From assembly GCF_965228935.1 (NCBI RefSeq), contig NZ_OZ245846.1, positions 3,720,001-3,784,000 on the forward strand: 64,000 bases of DNA, given 5' to 3'. Below the pieces are notes generated by a model. That model was not told the DNA's origin, ran no database searches, and worked only from the letters and a program-made list of their open reading frames with translations. Numbering within the stretch: the first letter of the stretch is position 1; each line of letters starts with the position of its first letter. This DNA is from Ulvibacterium sp965228935. GTDB taxonomy: Bacteria > Bacteroidota > Bacteroidia > Flavobacteriales > Flavobacteriaceae. This document shows positions 18,162 to 27,790 of the stretch, piece by piece. The position numbers were made by a program, and so were the translations under genes.

Positions 18162-19469
18162 GTGTTAGCTGAATTCAAAAAACATATCGAAACAAAATTC
18201 CCTGAATTGTTGGAAGAACGGTTTCTTCTTGCCTGCAGTGGGGGGGTAGACAGTATGGTATTGGCCCATCTATGTCACCATGCCACATTGGACTTTGTCA
18301 TAGGGCATTGCAATTTTCAGTTAAGGGGCGGGGAAAGTGATACCGATGAAAAATTCGTAAGGAACTTCGCTTTTGAATTGTCCAAAACCTTTTTTTCAAC
18401 TTGTTTTGAAACAGCTGATTATGTTAAAAAAAATAAAGTATCAGTTCAAATTGCTGCACGGGAACTTCGCTACAATTGGTTTACGGAACTAATGCAGGAA
18501 AATGATATTAAAATTTTGGTAACGGCACATCAAGCGGATGATAATTTGGAAACCTTTTTGATCAATCTTTCCCGGGGTACAGGAATCGATGGTCTTACAG
18601 GAATTCCGGAAAAGACCGATACCTTGGCAAGACCGTTATTGCCGTTCACCAGATCTCAAATTCTGGAGTATGCTAGAATCGAAAATGTATTGTGGCGTGA
18701 GGACGGAAGTAATTCGGATACCAAATATCTTAGGAATAAGATTAGACATGAAATTGTTCCCAAACTAAAGGAGCTGCACCCGACATTTTTGAGAAACTTC
18801 AAAAATACCCAACAGTATATTAGAGGCACCTCCCAGTTGGCCGAATTATATATCGATCAAATCAGGACAGCTATTTTTAGATATGAGGATGGAGTGATAC
18901 AAATCGACATCCCCTCCTTGTTGAAACTAGAACCTTTGGAACCTCATTTATTTGCCCTGTTCCATGGGTATGGCTTCACGGAATGGAACGATGTAAAATC
19001 CCTACTTACGACCATGAGCGGTAAGGAAGTGCGCTCCAAGACCCATAGGTTGCTTAAGGACAGGGAATTCCTTTTGTTGGCGGAGATCCGGGAAGAGGAT
19101 CCCAAGGAGTATCCCATTCTACAGGATGTAAAGGAAATTCATACTCCGATTCACTTAAAAATAACCGAAGTATCCCGTGTTAAGGAAACCCCAAAAAATG
19201 TACTATATGTGGCCAAAGAAACGTTAAAGTATCCACTGACCTTAAGGAAATGGCAAAAAGGCGACTATTTTTATCCATTAGGAATGAAAGGGAGAAAAAA
19301 GGTGTCCAAATTCTTTAAGGATGAAAAAATGGATGCCATTTCCAAAGAAAAGCAATGGTTGCTATGTTCTAGGGGTACAGTTGTTTGGGTAGTGGGTAAA
19401 AGGGCCGATGAACGTTTTAAAGTTTCAGGGGATACACAGAACATTGTAAAAATTGAATTCAATACATGA
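18162..19469 (+). CDS. tilS: tRNA(Ile)-lysidine synthase
   Basis: Modifies C34 of the CAU-anticodon tRNA(Ile) to lysidine using ATP and lysine, an essential decoding step. It has 435 residues, with the PP-loop SGGVDS at 26-31 (FLLACSGGVDSMVLAHL), the HCNFQLRGGESDTDE segment, TAHQADDNLETFLINLSRGTGIDGLTGI, and R(N)KIRHEIVP. The C-terminal TilS domain (LRKWQKGDYFYPLGMKGRKKVSKFFKDEKMDA) is present, so it is full length. The start is GTG at 18162; no ribosome binding site is visible because the promoter box sits immediately upstream. Confidence 0.96.
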   Translation: MLAEFKKHIETKFPELLEERFLLACSGGVDSMVLAHLCHHATLDFVIGHCNFQLRGGESDTDEKFVRNFAFELSKTFFSTCFETADYVKKNKVSVQIAARELRYNWFTELMQENDIKILVTAHQADDNLETFLINLSRGTGIDGLTGIPEKTDTLARPLLPFTRSQILEYARIENVLWREDGSNSDTKYLRNKIRHEIVPKLKELHPTFLRNFKNTQQYIRGTSQLAELYIDQIRTAIFRYEDGVIQIDIPSLLKLEPLEPHLFALFHGYGFTEWNDVKSLLTTMSGKEVRSKTHRLLKDREFLLLAEIREEDPKEYPILQDVKEIHTPIHLKITEVSRVKETPKNVLYVAKETLKYPLTLRKWQKGDYFYPLGMKGRKKVSKFFKDEKMDAISKEKQWLLCSRGTVVWVVGKRADERFKVSGDTQNIVKIEFNT

Positions 19470-19613
19470 AACGAACATGAATTTTTTTAATCAAAAACTA
19501 CACACGGTGGAATGATTAAAATAAATTCATGAGAGAACGAGTGCAACGAGTGGTTGCATTAATTCCTAAATTTTTAAATAGCTTATTTACAGACATTTAA
19601 AAATTTTAAATAG

Positions 19614-21614
19614 ATGAAAAACATCATACTTCTTATCGTATTGGTTTTTAATGGTTTGTTGTCCTTTTCCCAGGATGATGAAAATCCTGTGCTTTGGTCC
19701 CATGAAGCCAACAAAATATCGGATACCGAATATGAACTTGTGTTTGCTGGAAAAATCTATGAAGGCTGGCATGTATATTCGCAACATACCGCGGAAGGGG
19801 GGGCATTCCCAAGTGAATTCAAATATGCCGGGGCCGGCAAGGGGTATGAACTTGTCGGAGAGACCGAGGAAAGCGAGACAATAACCGAATACAGCGATAT
19901 TTTTGAGGTCGATGAGACCTTTTTTAAAGGAAAGGCAGTATTTACCCAAAGAATTCGGTTATTAAATCCGGATGTTCGCCAAATTGATGTAAACCTCTGG
20001 TATCAAGTATGTAAGGAAGTTTGTATTCCTGCTGAAGAGGACTTTTCGTTTTCATTGGACGGGAGTGCCATAGTTAAAGAAAACAAATCGGTAGACGAAA
20101 GAAGCAAGGCCTTGGGGGCTTCCCTTACCCTTGACTTAAAGAACAAGGAATTATTGCGGGCAGCGGAAGTTGGTAGCTCCGAATCCAAATCAGGATTGTG
20201 GACTATTTTTGGTCTCGGTTTCCTCGGGGGACTTATCGCTTTGTTGACTCCCTGTGTATTTCCTATGATACCGCTTACGGTCTCATTTTTTACGAAACAG
20301 TCCCAAAAAAAATCCAAGGGTATAGCCAACGCGTTGTTATATGGCTTCTTTATCATCCTGATTTACTTTTTGCTGAGTATACCTTTTCATCTTTTTGATT
20401 CCATCGATTCACAAATATTGAACACCATAGCCACCAATATTTGGCTCAATCTTTTTCTCTTTCTGATATTTGTGTTCTTCGCCTTTTCGTTCTTTGGGTA
20501 TTATGAACTGACCTTACCGAGTTCATGGGCCAACGCTATGGATTCTGCTTCCAATAAAGTGGGCGGTGCCTTGGGTATTTTCTTTATGGCGGTTACCTTG
20601 GCCATAGTCTCTTTTTCCTGTACAGGCCCTATTTTAGGCGGATTATTGGGTAGTACCACCTTAGCCGAAGGCGATGTAGCCACCAACCTTTCAGCAGGAA
20701 TGTTAGGTTTTGGATTGGCCCTGGTCTTGCCCTTTGCCCTTTTTGCCCTTTTTCCGGCATGGTTGCATTCGCTGCCAAAATCAGGAGGTTGGATGACCAC
20801 GGTGAAGGTAGTCTTGGGCTTTTTGGAATTGGCCTTGGCCTTTAAGTTCCTTTCCAATGCCGATTTGGTAGGGAATTGGGGCATTTTTAAGAGAGAGATT
20901 TTCCTGGGAATTTGGGTGGTTCTGTTCCTGCTGTTGACACTTTATCTTTTCGGAATTTTTCGCTTTCCCCATGATGGGCCAAGACAGCAATTGACCTCTT
21001 TGCGAAAAGGGGTAGGTGTAGTAAGCGCCATCTTCTCCTTATATCTGATATTAGGCTTGTTCAATTTCTCCAGTTTGCGATTGCTAAGTGGTTTTCCCCC
21101 TCCGGATTTTTATAGTGTACGGGCCGGTGAAAGCGATTGTCCCCTGGGCATTGATTGCTTTAAGGATTTTGAAGAAGGTCTTTCGTATGCCAAACAGGTC
21201 AACAAGCCCATACTATTGGATTTTACCGGTTGGGCCTGTGTAAACTGCCGTAGGATGGAAGAAAAAGTATGGAGCGAACCGAATATCTATTCCGTGTTAA
21301 AGGAGGATTATGTCCTTATTTCCCTTTACGTGGATGACCGCAAGGAACTCCCGGTATCGGAACAGTTCAATTTTGAATTCGATTCAGGTCGGGTGAAATC
21401 CATAAAGACCATAGGTCAAAAATGGGGTACCTTTCAAACGATCAACTTCAGTGCGGCATCCCAACCGTATTACGTACTAATGACCCCTGATTTGGAAATA
21501 TTGAACATAGCGGTGCAATATACGGACAAGGATACCTATCGCAGTTGGCTAAGGCAAGGACTGAAAAATTTTGAACGATCCAAAAAGGCCATTGCCAAGG
21601 CCCCACAGCTCTAA
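19614..21614 (+). CDS. dsbD: Thiol:disulfide interchange protein DsbD
   Basis: Carries electrons from cytoplasmic thioredoxin across the inner membrane to periplasmic thiol proteins. The 666-residue protein has a signal peptide (MKNIILLIVLVFNGLLSFSQ), an N-terminal DsbD-alpha type domain with a Cys pair (WYQVCKEVCIPAEEDF), a CcdA-like membrane domain of about eight spans with TPCVFPMIPLTVSFF and SFSCTGPILGGLLG, and a C-terminal thioredoxin domain with active site CVNC (GWACVNCRRMEEKVW). A 19-bp-scale A/T-rich inverted repeat lies just before the gene. It probably starts an operon with the penicillin acylase and ComM genes. Confidence 0.95.
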   Translation: MKNIILLIVLVFNGLLSFSQDDENPVLWSHEANKISDTEYELVFAGKIYEGWHVYSQHTAEGGAFPSEFKYAGAGKGYELVGETEESETITEYSDIFEVDETFFKGKAVFTQRIRLLNPDVRQIDVNLWYQVCKEVCIPAEEDFSFSLDGSAIVKENKSVDERSKALGASLTLDLKNKELLRAAEVGSSESKSGLWTIFGLGFLGGLIALLTPCVFPMIPLTVSFFTKQSQKKSKGIANALLYGFFIILIYFLLSIPFHLFDSIDSQILNTIATNIWLNLFLFLIFVFFAFSFFGYYELTLPSSWANAMDSASNKVGGALGIFFMAVTLAIVSFSCTGPILGGLLGSTTLAEGDVATNLSAGMLGFGLALVLPFALFALFPAWLHSLPKSGGWMTTVKVVLGFLELALAFKFLSNADLVGNWGIFKREIFLGIWVVLFLLLTLYLFGIFRFPHDGPRQQLTSLRKGVGVVSAIFSLYLILGLFNFSSLRLLSGFPPPDFYSVRAGESDCPLGIDCFKDFEEGLSYAKQVNKPILLDFTGWACVNCRRMEEKVWSEPNIYSVLKEDYVLISLYVDDRKELPVSEQFNFEFDSGRVKSIKTIGQKWGTFQTINFSAASQPYYVLMTPDLEILNIAVQYTDKDTYRSWLRQGLKNFERSKKAIAKAPQL

Positions 21615-21711
21615 AAATCATTTCGGCTTTTGATGTATGCAACAAAAAGCACTGGTAAAGGTGTTTTTTATTGTTGCGAATACCCCTATCTTAACTGTAA
21701 AAATAGTACAG

Positions 21712-24111
21712 ATGAGAAGATTTAAAATACTCGGCTGGATTCTTTTGGCAATCCTGGGTATTTTCATTTTATGCGGAGGGATATTCATTAATTCACTTAC
21801 CCCCACTTATGAAGGAGAGCAGCAACTTCCAAGTCTTTCCGAAGAAGTGGACGTATACTACGATCCCTATGGGATTCCCCATATCTATGCCAATACCGAA
21901 AAAGATGCCATTAGGTCATTGGGCTATGTTCACGCACAAGATCGCTTATGGCAAATGGAATTGTTGCGAAGGGTAGGCAGGGGAGGTCTTTCCGAGGTCT
22001 TTGGAAGGGATTTGGTTAAAACCGATCAATTCTTTCTGTCCTTGGGAATCGATGATGCCACATTGGAAACGCTGGCCCTATTGGATATGGATAGTGAAAT
22101 GGCCCAACTTGCACAGGCGTATTTGGAAGGGGTCAATCAATTTATTTTAAGGGGACCCACGCCCTTGGAGTTTTATCTCACCGGGCTTCAAAAGGAACCG
22201 TTTTCCTTAAGGGACATCTATAATACCGTTGGGTATATGGCATTTAGCTTTGCCATGGCCCATAAGACGGATCCATTATTGACCAACATAAAAAATAAAC
22301 TAGGTCCAGAGTATCTCGAAGATTTGGAAATCAATGTGGATACAAGAACCACTTGGATAAAAAATCACGCGGGATTTCCAATCGATTCGTTGCAGAATGA
22401 GATTACTACAATGGTCTCGAAAGCCTTGGGAAATATAGCACTTCCGCTTTTTGAAGGCAGTAACGGTTGGGTGATTTCACCCTCCAAGACCAAGAACGGG
22501 AAAGTCATTTTCGCCAATGACCCCCATATTGGTTTCGCGCAACCGGCCGTATGGTATGAGGCCCATGTAGTGACACCTGCCTATGAAAAGTACGGCTATC
22601 ATATGGCCGGAATACCCTTCCCGATTCTGGGGCATGACCGTAATTTGGCCTATGGAATGACGATGTTCGAAAATGATGACGTAGATTTTTACTACGAAGA
22701 ATCGCATCCCACCGATAGTTCAAAGTACAAAATCGCGAAGGGTTGGTCCGATTATGAAAGGGTCTCCAAAACCATAAAAGTGAAGGATTCTTCCGATGTG
22801 TCCTTTAGTTTCAAGAAAACGATTCATGGTCCCGTACTCAATGGAATTGCCGACCAAGTAACCGGGGAGCGTCCCATTAGCATGTCCTGGATCTATACCC
22901 AGGAGGACAATAAGGTGATGCACGCCCTGTACGACATGACCCACGCTTCCAATATTCAGGAGTTTCAGTCTGCACTGGCCAACATCCATGCACCCGGTCT
23001 CAATATCATGTATGGGGATGCCGAAGGAAATGTGGCCTGGTGGGCAGCGGCTAAGCTGTATCAAATTCCGGAGGACGCCCAGACCAAGTTGATTTATGAA
23101 CCGCTTACCGGGTTACCTGTGGAAAAGGATTATCTCGATTTTTCTCAGAATCCCCAGGCGATTAACCCACCGTGGAACTATGTGTACTCCGCCAACAATC
23201 AGCCCGATTCTATTACGGGGATGTTGTATCCCGGGTATTACCTGCCCGAAAATCGTGCTCGACGAATCGTTGAATTGCTGGAACCAAAAAATGATTGGGA
23301 CAGGGAAGCGGTAGCCAAAATGATTGTGGATATCACATCCCCGGTACATCCTGAGATTGTAGACAATTTGGTGAAGTCCTTAGAACTAAAAGAGCTCAAT
23401 AGCCTACAGACAAAGGAGTTGGACGCCTTGGTGGCCTGGCCAGGCGATTATCCCTTGAAGAGTGTAGAAGCCACCGTATATACCGGATGGATCTATCATT
23501 TCCTTAAAAACACATTTGCCGATGAATTGGGGGATGAATTGTTCCAACAGGTCTTGGCCACACATTTCCTCAAAAGATTGATTGCCCCTATGGCCGCAAA
23601 AGAAAACTCCATCTGGTGGGACGATATCGAAACATCTGAAGTTGTGGAAACCAAAAAGGAAATCGTACAAAAATCCTTTGCCCAAGCCTTGGAATCCCTG
23701 GAAAGGGAATTTGGCCCCGACAGAAGAAACTGGACATGGAATAAGGTTCATACCGTAGAACATGGTCATCCCATTGGCCAGGTGGCGATTTTTCGCTCCT
23801 TCTTCAATGTAGGTCCTTTTTCCGTAAATGGTACAAGGGAGGTGATAAACAATATGAAATTCAACTTTGATGAAACCCAACTTTATGATGTAGTTTCGGG
23901 ACCTTCCACTCGCCGGATAATCGACTTTTCCGATGTCGAGAACAGCATTAGTATCCTACCCACGGGCCAATCCGGAAATCCCTTTAGTCCCTATTATGAG
24001 GATCAGGCCGAAATGTATGTGAGAGGGGAATTCCGTAAAATGATGATGAATAGGGAGGAAATAGAAGCAACTTCAAAATCTTTACTTACATTTAAGCCTA
24101 CACAAGATTAA
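21712..24111 (+). CDS. Penicillin acylase family protein (peptidase S45)
   Basis: Ntn-hydrolase that self-cleaves to alpha and beta chains and hydrolyses amide bonds such as N-acyl homoserine lactones or acyl peptides. The ATG at 21712 gives 799 residues with a membrane anchor or signal (ILGWILLAILGIFILCGGIF); a start 25 codons upstream is possible. The predicted beta-chain N-terminal Ser is about residue 250 in FEGSNGWVISPSKT. Other family stretches are RVGRGGLSEVFGRD, DPHIGFAQPAVWYEAHV and GHDRNLAYGMTMFENDDVDF. The natural substrate cannot be read from sequence; quorum quenching or cell-wall recycling are both possible. The gap to the next gene is 5 bp. Confidence 0.9.
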   Translation: MRRFKILGWILLAILGIFILCGGIFINSLTPTYEGEQQLPSLSEEVDVYYDPYGIPHIYANTEKDAIRSLGYVHAQDRLWQMELLRRVGRGGLSEVFGRDLVKTDQFFLSLGIDDATLETLALLDMDSEMAQLAQAYLEGVNQFILRGPTPLEFYLTGLQKEPFSLRDIYNTVGYMAFSFAMAHKTDPLLTNIKNKLGPEYLEDLEINVDTRTTWIKNHAGFPIDSLQNEITTMVSKALGNIALPLFEGSNGWVISPSKTKNGKVIFANDPHIGFAQPAVWYEAHVVTPAYEKYGYHMAGIPFPILGHDRNLAYGMTMFENDDVDFYYEESHPTDSSKYKIAKGWSDYERVSKTIKVKDSSDVSFSFKKTIHGPVLNGIADQVTGERPISMSWIYTQEDNKVMHALYDMTHASNIQEFQSALANIHAPGLNIMYGDAEGNVAWWAAAKLYQIPEDAQTKLIYEPLTGLPVEKDYLDFSQNPQAINPPWNYVYSANNQPDSITGMLYPGYYLPENRARRIVELLEPKNDWDREAVAKMIVDITSPVHPEIVDNLVKSLELKELNSLQTKELDALVAWPGDYPLKSVEATVYTGWIYHFLKNTFADELGDELFQQVLATHFLKRLIAPMAAKENSIWWDDIETSEVVETKKEIVQKSFAQALESLEREFGPDRRNWTWNKVHTVEHGHPIGQVAIFRSFFNVGPFSVNGTREVINNMKFNFDETQLYDVVSGPSTRRIIDFSDVENSISILPTGQSGNPFSPYYEDQAEMYVRGEFRKMMMNREEIEATSKSLLTFKPTQD

Positions 24112-24116
24112 CACGT

Positions 24117-25652
24117 ATGCTTACAAAGGTTTATGGGAGTGCCGTTTTTGGGGTGGAGGCCACGACCATAACCGTGGAAGTCAATGTAGATCGGGGCGTA
24201 GGGTACCATTTGGTTGGTCTTCCGGACAACGCCATTAAGGAAAGTAATTATCGTATTGCCGCCGCCCTGCTCAATAATGGTTATAAGATTCCGGGCAAGA
24301 AGATTACGATCAATATGGCGCCGGCCGACTTGCGGAAAGAAGGCTCTGCCTATGACCTTACACTCGCTGTGGGGATATTGACCGCTTCCGGGCAGATCCA
24401 ATCCGAAAACCTGGAAAAGTATGTCATTATGGGCGAATTGTCCCTGGACGGCAGTCTGCAACCTGTTAAAGGTGCCCTTCCCATTGCCATACAGGCTCGC
24501 GAAGAAGGGTTTGCCGGATTTATCCTGCCCAATGAAAATGCAAAGGAAGCGGCCATAGTCTCCGATCTAAAGGTTTATGGGGTGGACAACATCAAAGAGG
24601 TCATTGATTTTTTCGATATGGGAAAGCCCTTGGAGCAGATTGTTGTGGATACCCGAAAGGAATTCTATAAAAACCTCGATTTTCCCGAATTCGATTTTTC
24701 GGATGTCAAAGGTCAGGAAAGTATAAAGCGCTGTATGGAAATAGCCGCCGCAGGCGGGCATAATATTATCTTGATCGGTCCACCGGGTGCAGGAAAGACC
24801 ATGCTGGCCAAGCGTTTGCCTTCCATTCTTCCGCCCATGACCTTGCAGGAGGCCTTGGAGACCACCAAAATCCATAGCGTAGTGGGCAAGATTAAGAATA
24901 TGGGGCTGATGAGCCAGCGTCCTTTCCGTAGTCCCCACCATACCATTTCGGACGTGGCCTTGGTCGGTGGCGGGGCCTACCCACAGCCGGGTGAAATCTC
25001 GCTGGCGCATAATGGGGTATTGTTCCTAGACGAACTACCCGAGTTTAAACGAGGGGTTTTGGAGGTGATGCGGCAACCCCTGGAAGATCGGGAGGTAACC
25101 ATCTCCCGCGCCAAATTTACAGTAACCTATCCCAGTAGTTTTATGTTGGTAGCCAGTATGAATCCAAGTCCCGGGGGATATTTTAACGACCCGGATGCAC
25201 CGGTAACCTCCTCTCCGGCAGAGATGCAACGGTATCTGGGCAAAATTTCCGGCCCGTTATTGGATAGGATCGACATCCATATTGAGGTGACACCCGTTCC
25301 CTTCGAAAAGTTGTCCGAGGATCGAAAAGGGGAGGGTAGTGTGGAAATTCGAAACCGGGTGATAGTGGCTAGGGAAATTCAGACCAAACGCTTTAAGGAT
25401 TTGGAAAAGGTGCATTACAACGCCCAGATGAACACTAAGCAAATTAGGGAGTTTTGTAAACTGGATAAGACTTCGTTGAATCTACTGAAGAATGCCATGG
25501 AACGCCTGAATCTCTCTGCGCGGGCCTATGACCGTATCTTAAAGGTGGCCCGTACCATTGCCGATTTGGAAAACAAGGAGGACGTTGATGGAAACCACAT
25601 CGGGGAGGCCATTCAATACCGAAGTTTGGATCGCGAAGGTTGGCTCGGGTAG
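24117..25652 (+). CDS. comM: YifB/ComM-family Mg chelatase-like AAA ATPase
   Basis: ComM-type ATPases are hexameric helicases that promote branch migration during natural transformation. The 511 residues have an N-terminal Lon-like domain (AVFGVEATTITVEVNVDRG..LVGLPDNAIKES), the ATPase core with Walker A IGPPGAGKTMLAKRLP, Walker B GVLFLDELPEFKR, the RSPHHTISDVALVGGG loop, and a C-terminal Mg-chelatase subdomain (LSARAYDRILKVARTIADLE). It starts 5 bp after the penicillin acylase stop. Its presence is consistent with DNA uptake competence but does not prove it. Confidence 0.93.
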   Translation: MLTKVYGSAVFGVEATTITVEVNVDRGVGYHLVGLPDNAIKESNYRIAAALLNNGYKIPGKKITINMAPADLRKEGSAYDLTLAVGILTASGQIQSENLEKYVIMGELSLDGSLQPVKGALPIAIQAREEGFAGFILPNENAKEAAIVSDLKVYGVDNIKEVIDFFDMGKPLEQIVVDTRKEFYKNLDFPEFDFSDVKGQESIKRCMEIAAAGGHNIILIGPPGAGKTMLAKRLPSILPPMTLQEALETTKIHSVVGKIKNMGLMSQRPFRSPHHTISDVALVGGGAYPQPGEISLAHNGVLFLDELPEFKRGVLEVMRQPLEDREVTISRAKFTVTYPSSFMLVASMNPSPGGYFNDPDAPVTSSPAEMQRYLGKISGPLLDRIDIHIEVTPVPFEKLSEDRKGEGSVEIRNRVIVAREIQTKRFKDLEKVHYNAQMNTKQIREFCKLDKTSLNLLKNAMERLNLSARAYDRILKVARTIADLENKEDVDGNHIGEAIQYRSLDREGWLG

Positions 25653-25665
25653 TTGTAAATAACAA

Positions 25666-25910
25666 ATTACAAATCCCAAATTTCAAGTACGAAATACGAA
25701 ATTAGAATTGTGGAAATACGGGAAAAAGAACAACTTAAACCCGAAACCCGAAACCCGAAACCCGAAACCCGAAACCCGAAACCCGAAACCCGAAACCCGA
25801 AACCCGAAACCCGAAACCCGAAACCCAAATCCCAAATCCCAAATCCCAAAACTTCAATACTTCCCACTTCCCACTTATCACTCAACACTTACTACTCATC
25901 ACTTATCGTT
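25666..25910. repeat. Modular repeat element 1: head, 12 x AAACCCG array, tail
   Basis: The head (about 25666-25736) has 7-base rhythm (AAGTACGAAATACGAAATTAG) and ends AACTTAAA. The body is twelve exact AAACCCG units at 25737-25820, passing into AAATCCC units to about 25850. The tail (about 25850-25910) has repeated ACTT words. Its head is identical to that of element 2 over roughly 58 bases apart from one mismatch. Open frames across it are artefacts: a 7-base unit reads the same in all three frames. Confidence 0.9.
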
Positions 25911-26105
25911 TCTAGTTTTTTTGTTCCATGCCATTAACTCATAAACCCATATTGCTTGAAGTTGGAAAGAATATGTATATGATTTAAATAGATTTTCTTT
26001 ATTTTTAGGTTGTTCTTGATAAAAATACCGCAACGTATAATAATCAACGAATTAATGGGTTTTATATCCATACGCCTTATGTCATACCAAACCAAGACCA
26101 AAGCT

Positions 26106-26113
26106 ATTTTTGC
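26106..26113 (+). promoter_or_regulatory. -7 box just before the serine hydrolase gene
   Basis: TATTTTTG matches TAnnTTTG and ends only 3 bp or so before the ATG, suggesting a leaderless or very short 5' end. No good -33 box is seen at 19-21 bp upstream. Confidence 0.4.
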
Positions 26114-26115
26114 AC

Positions 26116-27432
26116 ATGTACCGATTTAAAATCTTCGCCGGTTTAGCGATTTTGTTACTTTTCCTATTTGTTCCGACGCTATGCGGCAATGACTCCGTTT
26201 CTGTCACGGATTATTCAATAGAAACTTCCGATAAAAATAGCTATATATCTATAGAACAGAATAATAGGGGTTTGGATAAAGAACTGCGGATTGCCCTGCA
26301 GCAGGCCGTTGATTCCTATTTCAGTAAGGCCATAGCCGCTGGGGAAGTTGTAGGTGCCGGTGTAAGTATTGTGAATGGGAAACAAGTGCTTTTGGCCGAT
26401 GGATTCGGGACAAAGAATAGCCTTACGGGCCAAAAGGTAGACGGGCAAACAGTCTTCCGACTGGGTTCGCTTTCAAAGGGATTTGCTGGGGTGCTTGCCT
26501 CAGATTTAAAGGATGAAGGAAAGTTGACCTGGGAAGATAAGGTCAGTGACTACATTCCCGAATTTGAGCTGGGAGATCTGGAAAATACGGAAAACATCAC
26601 CCTGGCCCATTTATTATCACATACCTCTGGGGCACCCTATCATAGCTACACAAATCTGGTGGAGGCCGGGTTATCTGTGGACGAAATCGCAAGTCGATTT
26701 ACCGAGGTACAGCCCATAAGCAAGCCTGGGGAAATGTATAGTTATCAAAATGCGTTATTTGCGCTTTCCGGCGAAATGATGAAGAAGGTCACCGGGCAGG
26801 AGATTACTACATCCTTGGAAGAACGCTTTTTCAAACCGCTGGAAATGTGCGCTACCACTATGGACTTTGATGCACTCAGGAAGACAGAGAATAAAGCCAA
26901 ACCACATGTCAAAGCAAGACGTGGATGGAAATCCGGCAAGCTAACCGACTCCTACTTTAATGCCGTTGCTGCCGGAGGTATCAATTCGAACGCCGAGGAT
27001 ATGGCTAAATGGATGCAACTTTTGCTAGGTCATCGTCCCGATGTAATGACACGTGAAGCCTTACAGGAAGCCTTTACGCCATTTGTTGAGATACCCGGGA
27101 GACAGAAGTACTACCAACGCTGGCCTGGACATATGACCTCGCATTACGGTTTTGGCTGGAGGATCCATACCTATCGGTCAGATGACTCGGAGGTCGAAAA
27201 CACCATATGGCACCATGGGGGAAGCGTTAACCGCTTCCGCAATGAAATAGCGGTTTTTCCGGAGGAAGATTTGGGTATTTGCGTACTGCTGAATAACCAA
27301 TCCAAGATAGCCCAGCGCGTGATCACCGACCTTCATAGTATCGTTAAGGAGGTCATTCGGGTCCACACGGAAGAAATGCCTCCGAAACAGTCAGTGGTCA
27401 GCTCCCAACCCTCCGGATCGGCTGGAACGTGA
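26116..27432 (+). CDS. Exported serine hydrolase (beta-lactamase class C-like)
   Basis: A 438-residue penicillin-binding-type hydrolase with a signal peptide (MYRFKIFAGLAILLLFLFVP). The nucleophile motif is SLSK (VFRLGSLSKGFAG), the second motif is YQN (MYSYQNALFALSG), and HHGGSVNRFRNE stands where the KTG triad would be. Family members are peptidases, esterases or D-amino acid hydrolases more often than true beta-lactamases, so resistance should not be assumed. The start is the ATG within a TTG-CAC-ATG run. Modular repeat elements 1 and 2 lie on both sides as direct copies. Confidence 0.85.
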   Translation: MYRFKIFAGLAILLLFLFVPTLCGNDSVSVTDYSIETSDKNSYISIEQNNRGLDKELRIALQQAVDSYFSKAIAAGEVVGAGVSIVNGKQVLLADGFGTKNSLTGQKVDGQTVFRLGSLSKGFAGVLASDLKDEGKLTWEDKVSDYIPEFELGDLENTENITLAHLLSHTSGAPYHSYTNLVEAGLSVDEIASRFTEVQPISKPGEMYSYQNALFALSGEMMKKVTGQEITTSLEERFFKPLEMCATTMDFDALRKTENKAKPHVKARRGWKSGKLTDSYFNAVAAGGINSNAEDMAKWMQLLLGHRPDVMTREALQEAFTPFVEIPGRQKYYQRWPGHMTSHYGFGWRIHTYRSDDSEVENTIWHHGGSVNRFRNEIAVFPEEDLGICVLLNNQSKIAQRVITDLHSIVKEVIRVHTEEMPPKQSVVSSQPSGSAGT

Positions 27433-27496
27433 ACTAAACAATCGACAGGAATGTAACCTCTGGTCCGTAAAGAAATCCCAAACCCGAAATCGGAAG

Positions 27497-27790
27497 TACA
27501 AAGCTAGAAGTACGAAATACGAAATTAAAATTGTGGAAATACGGGAAAAAGAACAACTTAAACCCGAAACCCGAAACCCGAAACCCGAAACCCGAAACCC
27601 GAAACCCGAAACCCGAAACCCGAAACCCGAAACCCGAAACCCGAAACCCGGAACCCGGAACCCGAAACCCGAAACCCGAACACCAAACATGTCATGCTGA
27701 GCGTACGCGTGTCGCTGAAGCTTTAGCGTAAGCATAGTCGAAGCACCAAACAATCAAGACCTAACATTTAACACTTACACTTGAATTTGA
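27497..27790. repeat. Modular repeat element 2: head, ~17-unit AAACCCG array, tail
   Basis: The head at about 27507-27559 repeats that of element 1 (GAAGTACGAAATACGAAATT, then GTGGAAATACGGGAAAAAG, ending AACTTAAA). The array spans 27560-27680, mainly AAACCCG with two AACCCGG-like variants near 27650-27665. The tail around 27755-27790 (AACATTTAACACTT, ACTTGAATTTGAA) is shared with elements 3 and 4. A hairpin-rich insert (27691-27746) interrupts the tail. Confidence 0.9.
27691..27746. repeat. REP-like hairpin sequence
   Basis: The motif GTCATGCTGAGCG at one end and AGTCGAAGCA at the other surround CGCTGAAGCTTTAGCG, an 8+8 near-palindrome. This GTCATGCTGAGC / GTCGAAGCA pairing is a recurring intergenic word in Bacteroidota genomes, to my knowledge. 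It sits inside the tail of repeat element 2. Confidence 0.55.

Noticed and set aside
25667..25944. Several open frames (73-78 codons, both strands) across the heptamer array, and similar ones at 27391-27753 and 30828-31022
   Set aside because: A 7-base tandem unit repeats every 21 bases in every frame, so long stop-free runs arise by chance; the products are monotonous repeats without starts or signals.
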